DNA from: JAPLIS01 sp963719415 | GTDB taxonomy: Bacteria; Babelota; Babeliae; Babelales; Vermiphilaceae | NCBI GenBank assembly: GCA_963719415.1 | Contig: OY970383.1 | Span: 992,001 to 1,056,000, forward strand | Length of the DNA stretch: 64,000 bases | Direction of reading: 5' to 3' | Part shown: one piece after another, positions 16,507-23,676 of the stretch | How positions within the stretch are numbered: the stretch's first letter is position 1 | Layout: every line of letters begins with the position of its first letter | Translations under genes and position numbers: made by a program | The notes under the pieces: model-generated | What the model saw: the letters and a program-made list of their open reading frames with translations, nothing else | Told to the model about the DNA's origin: nothing | The model's database searches: none

Positions 16507-16896
16507 TTATTTTTCTGGATATCGATCAGCATTGGCACGAAAATAAGCGATTTCAGGATTATTTTCAGACATTTCAATATATTGTACATAATAGCCGGTT
16601 TCAAATCCGCCACGTTCTTTATACTGCTGTTCTTTTTTAGCAAGCAGATCGATTTTTTCAATACCATATGCTTTGCATAGGCCATCGATTACTTCTAAAA
16701 CGTCTGCAAGTTCAGCAATTAATTCTTTTTTGTTTGTGGCTGTGGTGACTTCTGTTGCTTCTTCGATTAACTTATTTTTTAACGCGTTTTGTAATGCTTG
16801 GCCATTTAAATATTCGTAAGTTGGGTATACTTCTGCAGCTTTATCGATAGCAAGGCTTTTATCTCGTCCTAATTTATTACAAAAAAATTTTACCAT
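16507..16896 (-). CDS. MazG-like nucleotide pyrophosphohydrolase
   Basis: A 129-residue all-alpha protein of the MazG / phosphoribosyl-ATP pyrophosphohydrolase-like superfamily, expected to hydrolyse non-canonical NTPs to NMP plus pyrophosphate in the cytoplasm. The metal-binding helices are visible: KLIEEATEV near residue 42 and ELIAELADVLEVIDGL near 58-73, giving the EExxE plus ExxD pattern. The N-terminal GRDKSLAI resembles a subgroup with an extra N-terminal strand. It lies 35 bases downstream of a Nudix gene on the same strand, so two nucleotide-pool cleaning activities may be coexpressed. The exact substrate is unknown. Confidence 0.8.
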   Translation of the reverse strand: MVKFFCNKLGRDKSLAIDKAAEVYPTYEYLNGQALQNALKNKLIEEATEVTTATNKKELIAELADVLEVIDGLCKAYGIEKIDLLAKKEQQYKERGGFETGYYVQYIEMSENNPEIAYFRANADRYPEK

Positions 16897-16931
16897 AATT
16901 TTTTACCCATAAGTTTTCTTCTTTGTGATTG

Positions 16932-17351
16932 TTACCAGCCGTGTTCAGAATATGTTTTATTATCTCTAATAGCAGTCAAGGCTTGTTGATGTGCAGGAAT
17001 AGTATTGCTTGGAATGTTATTTATTGGAGCCCAAAAATATTCACTATGTTTTAATGGTTCATTGAGGGTTATGTTTCCAGACCATGTATCAGCTTTAAAA
17101 ACAAGCAGTAGTAGATTGTTTTCGGTTCCATTGCGTGATAGTGTGTGAACAAGTTTGATGTCGCTCGGGTTGAGACTAATTCCCAATTCTTCTTTAGTTT
17201 CTCTGATCAAAGCATTTGTTGGAGTTTCGTTCTGTTCGCATTCTCCGCCGGGCAATGAATAGAGATCGTTGCCAAAATCAACATTTTGTCTTTTTAATAA
17301 TAGTACAGAATTATGAGCTGTTAACGTTAAAAGTACATAAACTTTAACCAT
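16932..17351 (-). CDS. Nudix hydrolase
   Basis: Nudix-fold pyrophosphatase of 139 residues. The Nudix box is complete at residues 36-58, starting GGECEQNETPT and ending RETKEELGI, with the REx2EExG metal-binding core. The N-terminal strand VYVLLTLTAHNSVLLLKR is typical of the MutT/ADP-ribose pyrophosphatase-like group. AAAGGGAAATT precedes the ATG. Substrate cannot be predicted; damaged or signalling nucleoside diphosphate derivatives are usual. It is upstream of the MazG-like gene, probably as a two-gene unit. Confidence 0.88.
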   Translation of the reverse strand: MVKVYVLLTLTAHNSVLLLKRQNVDFGNDLYSLPGGECEQNETPTNALIRETKEELGISLNPSDIKLVHTLSRNGTENNLLLLVFKADTWSGNITLNEPLKHSEYFWAPINNIPSNTIPAHQQALTAIRDNKTYSEHGW

Positions 17352-17413
17352 AATTTCCCTTTCATTTTTTGTTTTTAGAATTGTGTTGGGTATGCGACAG
17401 AGCTGTTTTAACC

Positions 17414-17956
17414 TTATTTTATGAGCATTTTTTGACCGTGTAACTTATAGAATTCTTTTTCTAGCTCTTTGTGTTTGAATCCCTGTCGAAAGGCTCGTAA
17501 ATTTTGTGTAACTTCTTCGATAGAGCCCGAACCATCTTTTTCAGAACCGCCTATTATTGTGTAACTGATTACTAGTGCGGTTAGAGGTGTTGATAAAAAT
17601 GGATTTAGTCCGTTTTCATAGCTTTGTTTGTGAGATTTTAAGAAATAAACTGTTTCAGTTTCTATAACGAAAAATATTTTTCGTTCTGGCATTTGTACAA
17701 TAGAAAAGCCATATGTCTCAAATTCTTGTTCGATCTCTTTATGTCTCTGTTTTTTTTTGGCTTCATTTTGTTCTTTTATAGCTTCCCCGGCAAATATGCG
17801 TGATAAAAAGCCAAAGCCTATCGTGTTTGAAATTAAATTAGACAAGAAGTTTTGGGGGACGATTGGAAAGTTGTTTTCTTCCGCTGTATAAGTTGGCAAG
17901 GTAATGAGCAATAGAGAACATACAAAGAAAGATTTTATAAAAAAAGATTTTAACAT
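17414..17956 (-). CDS. Secreted hypothetical protein
   Basis: A 180-residue product with a signal peptide (FFVCSLLLITLPTYTAEE), then a conserved-looking hydrophobic segment (NLISNTIGFGFLSRIFAG), a Lys/Glu-rich helix (QNEAKKKQRHKEIEQEFE) and a compact charged C-terminus. AGGGAC lies upstream of the ATG. No family recognised. Confidence 0.65.
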   Translation of the reverse strand: MLKSFFIKSFFVCSLLLITLPTYTAEENNFPIVPQNFLSNLISNTIGFGFLSRIFAGEAIKEQNEAKKKQRHKEIEQEFETYGFSIVQMPERKIFFVIETETVYFLKSHKQSYENGLNPFLSTPLTALVISYTIIGGSEKDGSGSIEEVTQNLRAFRQGFKHKELEKEFYKLHGQKMLIK

Positions 17957-18046
17957 AGGTCCCTGTTTGTTTAATAAAAGACATGGTTCAAAGATATGAT
18001 AATTTTTAATATTATTTTATAATTTATCGCAATAGATAAAAAAAAG

Positions 18047-18742
18047 TTAGGTTTTACTCGTTATTTTTTTAACAAAAAGCCTTGATAGTGTAGCAAAAGG
18101 GGCAGCAAGAGCGATGGCTATTACTTTAATAGCGTAACTAATGATAATAATTTCTCCCATAGAATCTACTATCCCATGCAGGCCTAAAAAGCTAAAGAGT
18201 ATCGTATCAATCAGTTGGCTGATAAGCATAGAGCCATAATTTCGAATCAAAAGAAAACGATTGATCAGTTTTTTTTTCAAAAAACCATATACAAGATAAT
18301 CAACGCTTTGCGAAATCAGATAGCACGTCACTGATGCAAGGGCTATGCGGGGCATAAAGCCTAAAATAAGGGTGAATGCGGCTTGTGAAGTATCAGCATT
18401 GCTTGGTAGATAAATAAGATGAATTTGAGAGATAATGGTATAAAATATGAGTAAAAAAAAGTTTATTTTAATAGTTTTGCGAGCAATGGCTGGGCCGAAA
18501 TATTCTTGCAATAAATTAAGGCCGAGAGTTGCACCTATGGTAAAAGCGTCAGCGCATGTAGCATTAAGTCCAAAGAGTGTTGTCTGTTTGAGTACAAATA
18601 AGTTAGCAAGAATGCAAACAAGGCAAATAAAAGAGACAAGTGCTTCTTTGCCTAAATATAATGCACCTAGTGTCGCGCTACTTATGAAAATGGTCTGGAG
18701 TAAGAAAATAAGTTCGTTAGTGAGTAAGTGTGTTGGTATCAA
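18047..18742 (-). CDS. Queuosine precursor transporter (YhhQ/VUT family)
   Basis: A 231-residue polytopic membrane protein. The segments ALYLGKEALVSFICLVCILANLFVL (about residues 26-50) and NATCADAFTIGATLGLNLLQEYFG, with the ADAF ... GxxLGLNLLQE pattern, match the YhhQ/VUT family, which takes up preQ0, preQ1 or queuine. Six or so hydrophobic helices are seen, with LISQSVDYLVYGFLKK and SMLISQLIDTILFSFLG in the C-terminal half as in the family. A TTG at 18742 is the first possible start because a stop lies one codon further upstream. It faces the same way as tgt, although about 2.4 kb apart. Confidence 0.85.
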   Translation of the reverse strand: MIPTHLLTNELIFLLQTIFISSATLGALYLGKEALVSFICLVCILANLFVLKQTTLFGLNATCADAFTIGATLGLNLLQEYFGPAIARKTIKINFFLLIFYTIISQIHLIYLPSNADTSQAAFTLILGFMPRIALASVTCYLISQSVDYLVYGFLKKKLINRFLLIRNYGSMLISQLIDTILFSFLGLHGIVDSMGEIIIISYAIKVIAIALAAPFATLSRLFVKKITSKT

Positions 18743-18974
18743 GGCTTACGGCTTTCTGTTGTTGGGTTTAATGTTAATAGGTGTGTTAATTTCGTAGATA
18801 TTGCCGCCGCACGCATGGCGGTGGTGGGGATAGGGTGTGGTGGCCGCCTACGTACCTAATTTTTCAGCAAAGAGAGTTTTGATTCAATCTTTTGTTTTTC
18901 TTTTTTATACTTTTTTGGTTTTATAATTTTTTATTTAAGTAAAGGTGCAGGTATCATGTTTTTCTGCTTTTCTG

Positions 18975-20033
18975 TTATCTGTTGGCCTGGATTAAGGGGT
19001 GCGTATCAAAACCGATAAAAAGGCACTCAGAATGAGGTATAATGCCAAAATTTTGCATAACTTTTTCTTGCATAGCGCGAGCAAGATTAATAATATCTTG
19101 GGATGTCGCATTGCCAAGATTAACTAACATGTTGGCGTGTTGATGTGATACGCGAGCATCACCAACTTGTAGTTCCCCTTTTACGCCGATTTTATCTAGG
19201 TAGTAGGCTGTATAGATCATTTTTTTATTATTAATCACCAGACTAACTTCATGGTCATGAAAATTTCTAAAAAAACTTCCACAGGTGTTTTTGGAAGGAT
19301 AACGATTGACTCGATGACGAATAATTTCAACCGATCGTCCACGGGCATACGCAGCTTCAAGGGCATTACAGGACCTGAGCTGGAATGTTACATTGAGAAT
19401 GAAATAGTCATGTTTTTGGAGTTCTGATGTGTTATACCCGAAAGAAAACCAGGATACGGGTACCGTTTCTATGCTATTTGTTTTTTTGTGAATAATAACT
19501 GCTTCAACGATAAATTGACTGAGTAAAAATTCATAATAATGCAAATTAATATAGGCAGATCCGCCGACTGTTCCAGGAATGCCACTAAATTCTTCTAATC
19601 CAAGAATATTATTGTTCAAGCAATATTCGATAAGTTCTTCCATGGTAGCACCAGCACCCGCTTGCACGAGGACTTGATTGCCGTCTTTTTTTACAACAGT
19701 AATTGTAGTAAGGCGTAGACGAACGACTAGCCCATTAAAACCTTGATCGCTAACCAGAATATTTGCGCCTAGGCCAAGAATAAAGAGTGGTAGATTGTGC
19801 CTATCGGCATATACGAGGGCTTCTATAAATTCTTGGTTAGTTTTTGGTTCACAGAAAAAGCGAGCGTTGCCGCCAGTACCAAACCAGTTTTTGTCCCGTA
19901 AAGATATATGTTCTTGAATTGTAAGTGTGCCATTTTTCGTATTATCAGGTTGTGAATTACTATCTGGTCGTATATTGTTATTGTGATGGTATATCATGTA
20001 TATCTTTTTGTTGAGAGAGTTCTTGCTTACCAA
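18975..20033 (-). CDS. murB: UDP-N-acetylenolpyruvoylglucosamine reductase
   Basis: FAD-dependent reductase that makes UDP-MurNAc from UDP-GlcNAc-enolpyruvate. Seen: FGTGGNARFF near residues 52-61 and LGLGANILVSDQGF (about 93-106), both FAD-binding; SGIPGTVGGSAYINLHYYE; the catalytic segment RYPSKNTCGSFFRN; and the GELQVGDARVSHQHANMLVNLG C-terminal region. This is the arrangement of a type II MurB, without the extra C-terminal fold. The frame opens at TTG 20033; ATG 19997 is an alternative. Either start overlaps the end of trhO, suggesting translational coupling. With mraY and uppS it shows peptidoglycan precursor synthesis. Confidence 0.94.
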   Translation of the reverse strand: MVSKNSLNKKIYMIYHHNNNIRPDSNSQPDNTKNGTLTIQEHISLRDKNWFGTGGNARFFCEPKTNQEFIEALVYADRHNLPLFILGLGANILVSDQGFNGLVVRLRLTTITVVKKDGNQVLVQAGAGATMEELIEYCLNNNILGLEEFSGIPGTVGGSAYINLHYYEFLLSQFIVEAVIIHKKTNSIETVPVSWFSFGYNTSELQKHDYFILNVTFQLRSCNALEAAYARGRSVEIIRHRVNRYPSKNTCGSFFRNFHDHEVSLVINNKKMIYTAYYLDKIGVKGELQVGDARVSHQHANMLVNLGNATSQDIINLARAMQEKVMQNFGIIPHSECLFIGFDTHPLIQANR

Positions 20034-20922
20034 AGAGAGGTCGTTGAGGTACTCTATTTTCGGTGATTAATGTTTTACATGTTGAGCTACAGGTGTTTTC
20101 TAGATCTTTCTTGCATGTATTACAGCAGATAAAATGTTTATTGCATAACGCATTAAGGCAATTAACATAATCATCGTAAGGAATGAAGCAGATAGCGCAT
20201 GACCCTAAAATATCATCATTTATTTTTGCCGTAATTCGATTGTCAAAAACATAATTTTTCCCTCGAAAAAAGCCGTCTGGGTATTGTTCAACATAGCGAT
20301 GTATGCCACCTTCTACTTGAAAAACTTCTTTGACTATATTTTTTTCTTTAAGATAGGCAGAAGCTCGTTCACAACGAACACCGCCAGTGCAATACATGAG
20401 TACTTGTTTATCTTTAAAAAGATCGCTATTGGCATCAATATATTCAGGAAGATCTCTAAAGCGTTTAATTTCAGGGGTAAGGGCACCGGTAAATTTTCCA
20501 ACTGCAGATTCGACCATGTTTCGGGCATCTAGAATAACAAGATTATTCGGTTTTTTTGATAGGAGTTCGTGTACTTCTTGTGGAGTTAGATGAGGGCCGC
20601 CTTGTGCTGTTGTTAATTGTTCTGGATCGATACCCAAATTAACAATAGTATTACGCATTGCCACCCGTAGTCGTGGAAAATCGTCTGCAGATCCTGGTGC
20701 TTTTTTTATATCCATGTCTTTAAAAAGAGAGAGATTAAGCATTATTTTTTCATAACGCTCTGTATCGCAAAGAGAGCCACCCAGAGTACCATTAATACCT
20801 TCATGGGCAATCAATAGGCGTCCACGTAAGTTGAGCTTTTTGCAGAGCTTTGTTTGCCAGTCGGTGAATTTTTTTGGATTTATGATGTGTACATACTTAT
20901 AAAATAGTAAAATGTTACCCAT
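19978..20922 (-). CDS. trhO: tRNA uridine-34 hydroxylase, rhodanese family
   Basis: Oxygen-dependent 5-hydroxylation of uridine-34 in tRNA is the known role of TrhO (YceA). The protein has the family order: N-terminal acylphosphatase-like part with FYKYVHI and LLIAHEGINGTLGGS (37-50), then a rhodanese domain with the active-site loop YCTGGVRCERASAYL, catalytic Cys178. The C-terminal 70 residues hold a Cys-rich stretch (CAICFIPYDDYVNCLNALC and CCNTCKKDLENTC) as in many family members. Length 314 is normal. It overlaps murB downstream. It is a third tRNA wobble-base function in this window, beside tgt and the queuosine-precursor transporter. Confidence 0.93.
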   Translation of the reverse strand: MGNILLFYKYVHIINPKKFTDWQTKLCKKLNLRGRLLIAHEGINGTLGGSLCDTERYEKIMLNLSLFKDMDIKKAPGSADDFPRLRVAMRNTIVNLGIDPEQLTTAQGGPHLTPQEVHELLSKKPNNLVILDARNMVESAVGKFTGALTPEIKRFRDLPEYIDANSDLFKDKQVLMYCTGGVRCERASAYLKEKNIVKEVFQVEGGIHRYVEQYPDGFFRGKNYVFDNRITAKINDDILGSCAICFIPYDDYVNCLNALCNKHFICCNTCKKDLENTCSSTCKTLITENRVPQRPLFGKQELSQQKDIHDIPSQ

Positions 20923-20979
20923 ATTATTTCTTTCTTTTTTTACCAGGCTTTTATTTTACTTGGCAATTTTAGGTACCTA

Positions 20980-21055
20980 TAGCAAGTGCTTATGATATTT
21001 TTATGGTTACTCTCCAGGATACCCATAAATGGGGCATTTTTAATATGCTCCGCTA
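20980..21055. mobile_element. MITE-like repeat C (short form)
   Basis: A 76-bp TA-flanked element. Its left end TAGCAAGTGC, then TATGATATTT, resembles the IS630 left end. Its right end read inward, TAGCGGAGC followed by ATATTAAAAATGCCCC, matches repeats A and B and the IS right end. The interior is reduced to an imperfect palindrome around ATACCCATAAATGGGG. Confidence 0.5.
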
Positions 21056-21119
21056 TAGTACGAAAACCATACTTATATAAAGAAAGAGTATAGCAAAAAG
21101 ACGAGAAGGCGTCGAATAT

Positions 21120-21491
21120 TTATGCTTCAGCCTCATGGTAGAGATTCGAAAGACTTTTATAGAGAGCATAGCTAATGGCAAGTCCTCGCTGGGCAAGGAG
21201 GAATAGTTCATTTTTGCTCAACGAACTATTTTCATCCAGAATATCAAGAAAATCTTCTGCTAATGATAGAGCGCCAGACAATAAAAAGATGTTGGCCGTT
21301 ATTTTTGCGGCTTTCCATGCGTTATCATATACAGCTTGGTGCAATATAGTGTCGTATTGATATATAATTTGTGGGTTCAGGTCTATTTGGTCACTATTTG
21401 TTGAACTAAATAGGGGGGTACACGAGAGCAGGGCTATAAGAAAAAAAACAGAAATGGCTTTAGTTTTTACTTTGGTAATTATTTTTTTCAC
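21120..21491 (-). CDS. Small secreted hypothetical protein
   Basis: A 123-residue product starting at GTG 21491 with a signal peptide (ISVFFLIALLSCTPLFSS; the cysteine could be a lipobox, LLSC). The rest is mostly helical (DNAWKAAKITANIFLLSGALSLAEDFLDIL). No family recognised. A possible lipoprotein. Confidence 0.6.
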   Translation of the reverse strand: MKKIITKVKTKAISVFFLIALLSCTPLFSSTNSDQIDLNPQIIYQYDTILHQAVYDNAWKAAKITANIFLLSGALSLAEDFLDILDENSSLSKNELFLLAQRGLAISYALYKSLSNLYHEAEA

Positions 21492-21605
21492 TTGTTTTTG
21501 CTTTCTTTTAGATAAAAATATCTCGAAAAAAAGAATATCTTAAAAAATAGAGTAAAAAAATATACTTTAAAAAAACAAGCTAAAAATTGATTGTTAAGAG
21601 TAACT

Positions 21606-21682
21606 TGGTGCGCCCGGGAGGACTCGAACCTCCAACCTACAGATTCGTAGTCTGGTACTCTATCCAATTGAGCTACGGGCGC
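21606..21682 (-). tRNA. tRNA-Arg(ACG)
   Basis: A 77-nt cloverleaf on the minus strand with acceptor stem GCGCCCG/CGGGCGC, T-loop TTCGAGT, anticodon loop CTACGAA (anticodon ACG, expected to be edited to ICG) and an encoded CCA end. Confidence 0.97.
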
Positions 21683-21699
21683 GTGTTAGTTTTGATATC

Positions 21700-21790
21700 T
21701 GGTGGAGAGAGAGGGATTCGAACCCTCGTGCCCGGTTACCCAGGCTCTTGCTTAGCAGGCAAGCGCTTTAGGCCACTCAGCCATCTCTCC
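21700..21790 (-). tRNA. tRNA-Ser(GCT)
   Basis: A 91-nt class II tRNA on the minus strand with acceptor GGAGAGA/TCTCTCC, long variable arm, T-loop TTCGAAT, anticodon loop CTGCTAA (anticodon GCT) and an encoded CCA. It is 17 bases from tRNA-Arg and probably cotranscribed with it. Confidence 0.97.
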
Positions 21791-21920
21791 ATATATTCCA
21801 AAGATACATAAAGAATAAAGCTATTTTACTTTTTTCTCAAGTTATAAATAGTTTTTTTATTAATTTTTATATAATTTGGTGATTAGTCCCTTGTTTATTG
21901 CTGTGTTAATAGGAGATTTT

Positions 21921-22211
21921 GTGGGTATAGTTGTATCTATCAAGGTGGTGCCCCAGTCAGGACGCTTGGCTTGGAAGCTGGGAAAAAACGATCAGCTTGT
22001 CTGCTATCTCAAGGCAGCTCCGGAGCGAGGACTGGCAAATAAAGAATTTATACAATTTCTTTCAAAGTCTATCAAGGTTGCCCAAGCAGATATTATTCTG
22101 GTAGCAGGAGCACAGCATCGTCTTAAAAAGATTAAAATAGAGCGAGATATTACGTTTGATCAGCTTTTGCATATGCTGGGAGTCTATCGACAGATTAATA
22201 TTTTTGATTAA
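21921..22211 (+). CDS. YggU/DUF167 family protein
   Basis: Small conserved protein of about 96 residues in the DUF167/YggU family, whose function is unproven. Seen: IKVVPQSGR near the N-terminus, LVCYLKAAPERGLANKEFIQFL, the family core (K-A-P-x-x-G-x-A-N), and VAGAQHRLKKIKI. The frame is open from 21876, but GTG 21921 is preferred because AGGAG lies five bases ahead of it and because the family begins at this strand. Confidence 0.88.
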   Translation: MGIVVSIKVVPQSGRLAWKLGKNDQLVCYLKAAPERGLANKEFIQFLSKSIKVAQADIILVAGAQHRLKKIKIERDITFDQLLHMLGVYRQINIFD

Positions 22212-22351
22212 TGTTAATTTCAGCTGATTCTAGTGAAAGTTATTTTGCTATCGTCTTCTAACGCGCAAGCAAATAGTATTGGCAGAAAGGGGCTAAATAG
22301 AATATTCTGTCTATAAAAATAGTCTAGAGTAAAAAAGGGGGGGGGTGGTGT

Positions 22352-23551
22352 ATGCCTTATTTTAAATGGTCTGGTGTTGATATACAGGGAAATAGGCTAG
22401 CAGGGCGTCAATTTGCTTTATCTAAAAAGGAGTTGGATGACGCACTTTTTAAATCTGATATTGCTCTGATAAAGAGTAGTTTATGTTACCCCGTGAAGTT
22501 TTTAACTCGCGTTAGTCGTGCCGACAAAACAGCCTTTTTTAGTCAGCTCCATGTTCTTGTTGCTTCAGGTATTCTCCTTCCAGAAGCATTAACTATTGTT
22601 GCTCAGCAGAACCGTCACCTGATTTTAGAAGAGATGTTGCATGCAATAGCATTGCAGGTGCAAGAAGGGGAGATGTTGAGTTATATTGCTTATAGATATC
22701 CTCTTTTATTTGACTCTCTTTCTATTCAACTTTTAACTGTTGGAGAAAATAATGGTTCATTGGCAGCTGCCTTTGAAGCGGTGGTTCAATATCATCGAGT
22801 ACAAGCAGCTTTCTATACACAGCTGTATGCAGCCCTTTTTGTGCCAGCATTAACAATGATCGTTTTTTTGTTGGTGCTGCTATTTTTATTTACTTCTATT
22901 ATTCCCCATTTTGCCCAGATGTTTTCTTCTATGGGCTCTACGTTGCCTTCATTTACGGTAACACTTTTGCATATTAGTGCCTATGTGACCAGTTGGTTTT
23001 TTGTGCTATTTTTACTAGCCTTTTTGTTTGCTGTTGTTGCTGCTTATTATTACTTTAAGAAAACAGAAAAAGGTAGAAAGCGAGGGGAGCGCATTTTATA
23101 TGCTCTTCCTTACGTGGGAACATTTCTGACGTATCAAACATTTGGTTATTTTTTTGAATCAGTAGGCTTGTTGCTTGATGGAGGAATTCAACTAGTCCCT
23201 GCACTTATAGCAGTGCAAAAAAGTATCAGTTATGACGCGTTTGCGCAACAGATGCTCGTCGTAATTGAGCGAGTAAAGCATGGCAATTCTTTTGCTCGAG
23301 CATTACAAGTTTGGGATAAGAAGCTTATTTCGCCTGATATTATGGCTCTTATTCGTATTGGATCAGAAATCGGAGCATTGGGTAATCAATTAAAGCAGTC
23401 AGCCTGCATATATCATGCAAAAGTAAAGCGTATGCTATCGCTGTTAACTATGGTCATACAGCCTTTTTTAATAATAGTGCTTGGGTTATGTATTTTGTTT
23501 TTATTAATAGCGATCTATACGCCACTCTTATCGATTTCTTATACTATGTAA
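22352..23551 (+). CDS. Type II secretion / type IV pilus inner-membrane protein, GspF/PilC family
   Basis: Inner-membrane platform protein of a type II secretion or type IV pilus machine, 399 residues. Two GspF cytoplasmic domains are visible: FSQLHVLVASGILLPEAL (about 68-85) with LLTVGENNGSLAAAFEAV (about 129-146), and YFFESVGLLLDGGIQLVPAL (about 266-285) with LIRIGSEIGALGNQL. Three membrane helices follow the domains (FVPALTMIVFLLVLLFLF, SWFFVLFLLAFLFAVVAA and QPFLIIVLGLCILFLLIAIY). A run of nine G just upstream gives the ribosome-binding site. No ATPase, secretin or pilin gene is adjacent, so partners must be elsewhere; transformation pili are another possible role. Confidence 0.9.
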   Translation: MPYFKWSGVDIQGNRLAGRQFALSKKELDDALFKSDIALIKSSLCYPVKFLTRVSRADKTAFFSQLHVLVASGILLPEALTIVAQQNRHLILEEMLHAIALQVQEGEMLSYIAYRYPLLFDSLSIQLLTVGENNGSLAAAFEAVVQYHRVQAAFYTQLYAALFVPALTMIVFLLVLLFLFTSIIPHFAQMFSSMGSTLPSFTVTLLHISAYVTSWFFVLFLLAFLFAVVAAYYYFKKTEKGRKRGERILYALPYVGTFLTYQTFGYFFESVGLLLDGGIQLVPALIAVQKSISYDAFAQQMLVVIERVKHGNSFARALQVWDKKLISPDIMALIRIGSEIGALGNQLKQSACIYHAKVKRMLSLLTMVIQPFLIIVLGLCILFLLIAIYTPLLSISYTM

Positions 23552-23601
23552 TTTTATACTGGGTAAATTATATAATAATACCCAATTTGGGTGATTATGC
23601 T

Positions 23602-23656
23602 AAACAGATTTAGAATATACCCCCGCCGGAAGCGGGGGTATATTCTAAATCTGTTT
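23602..23656. terminator. 25-bp perfect hairpin between convergent genes
   Basis: Two perfectly complementary 25-base arms (23602-23626 and 23632-23656) enclose a CGGAA loop; the inner stem is GC-rich (ACCCCCGC with GCGGGGGT). It lies between the PilC gene and the convergent ABC-F gene, so it probably terminates both. Confidence 0.85.
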
Positions 23657-23676
23657 CTCGCTACTATTTTAGGTGA

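Noticed and set aside
21587..21811. Open frame over the tRNA-Arg/tRNA-Ser pair
   Set aside because: The peptide (GGLEPPTYRFVVWYSIQLSY and similar) is the well-known false ORF read across tRNA genes on the opposite strand.
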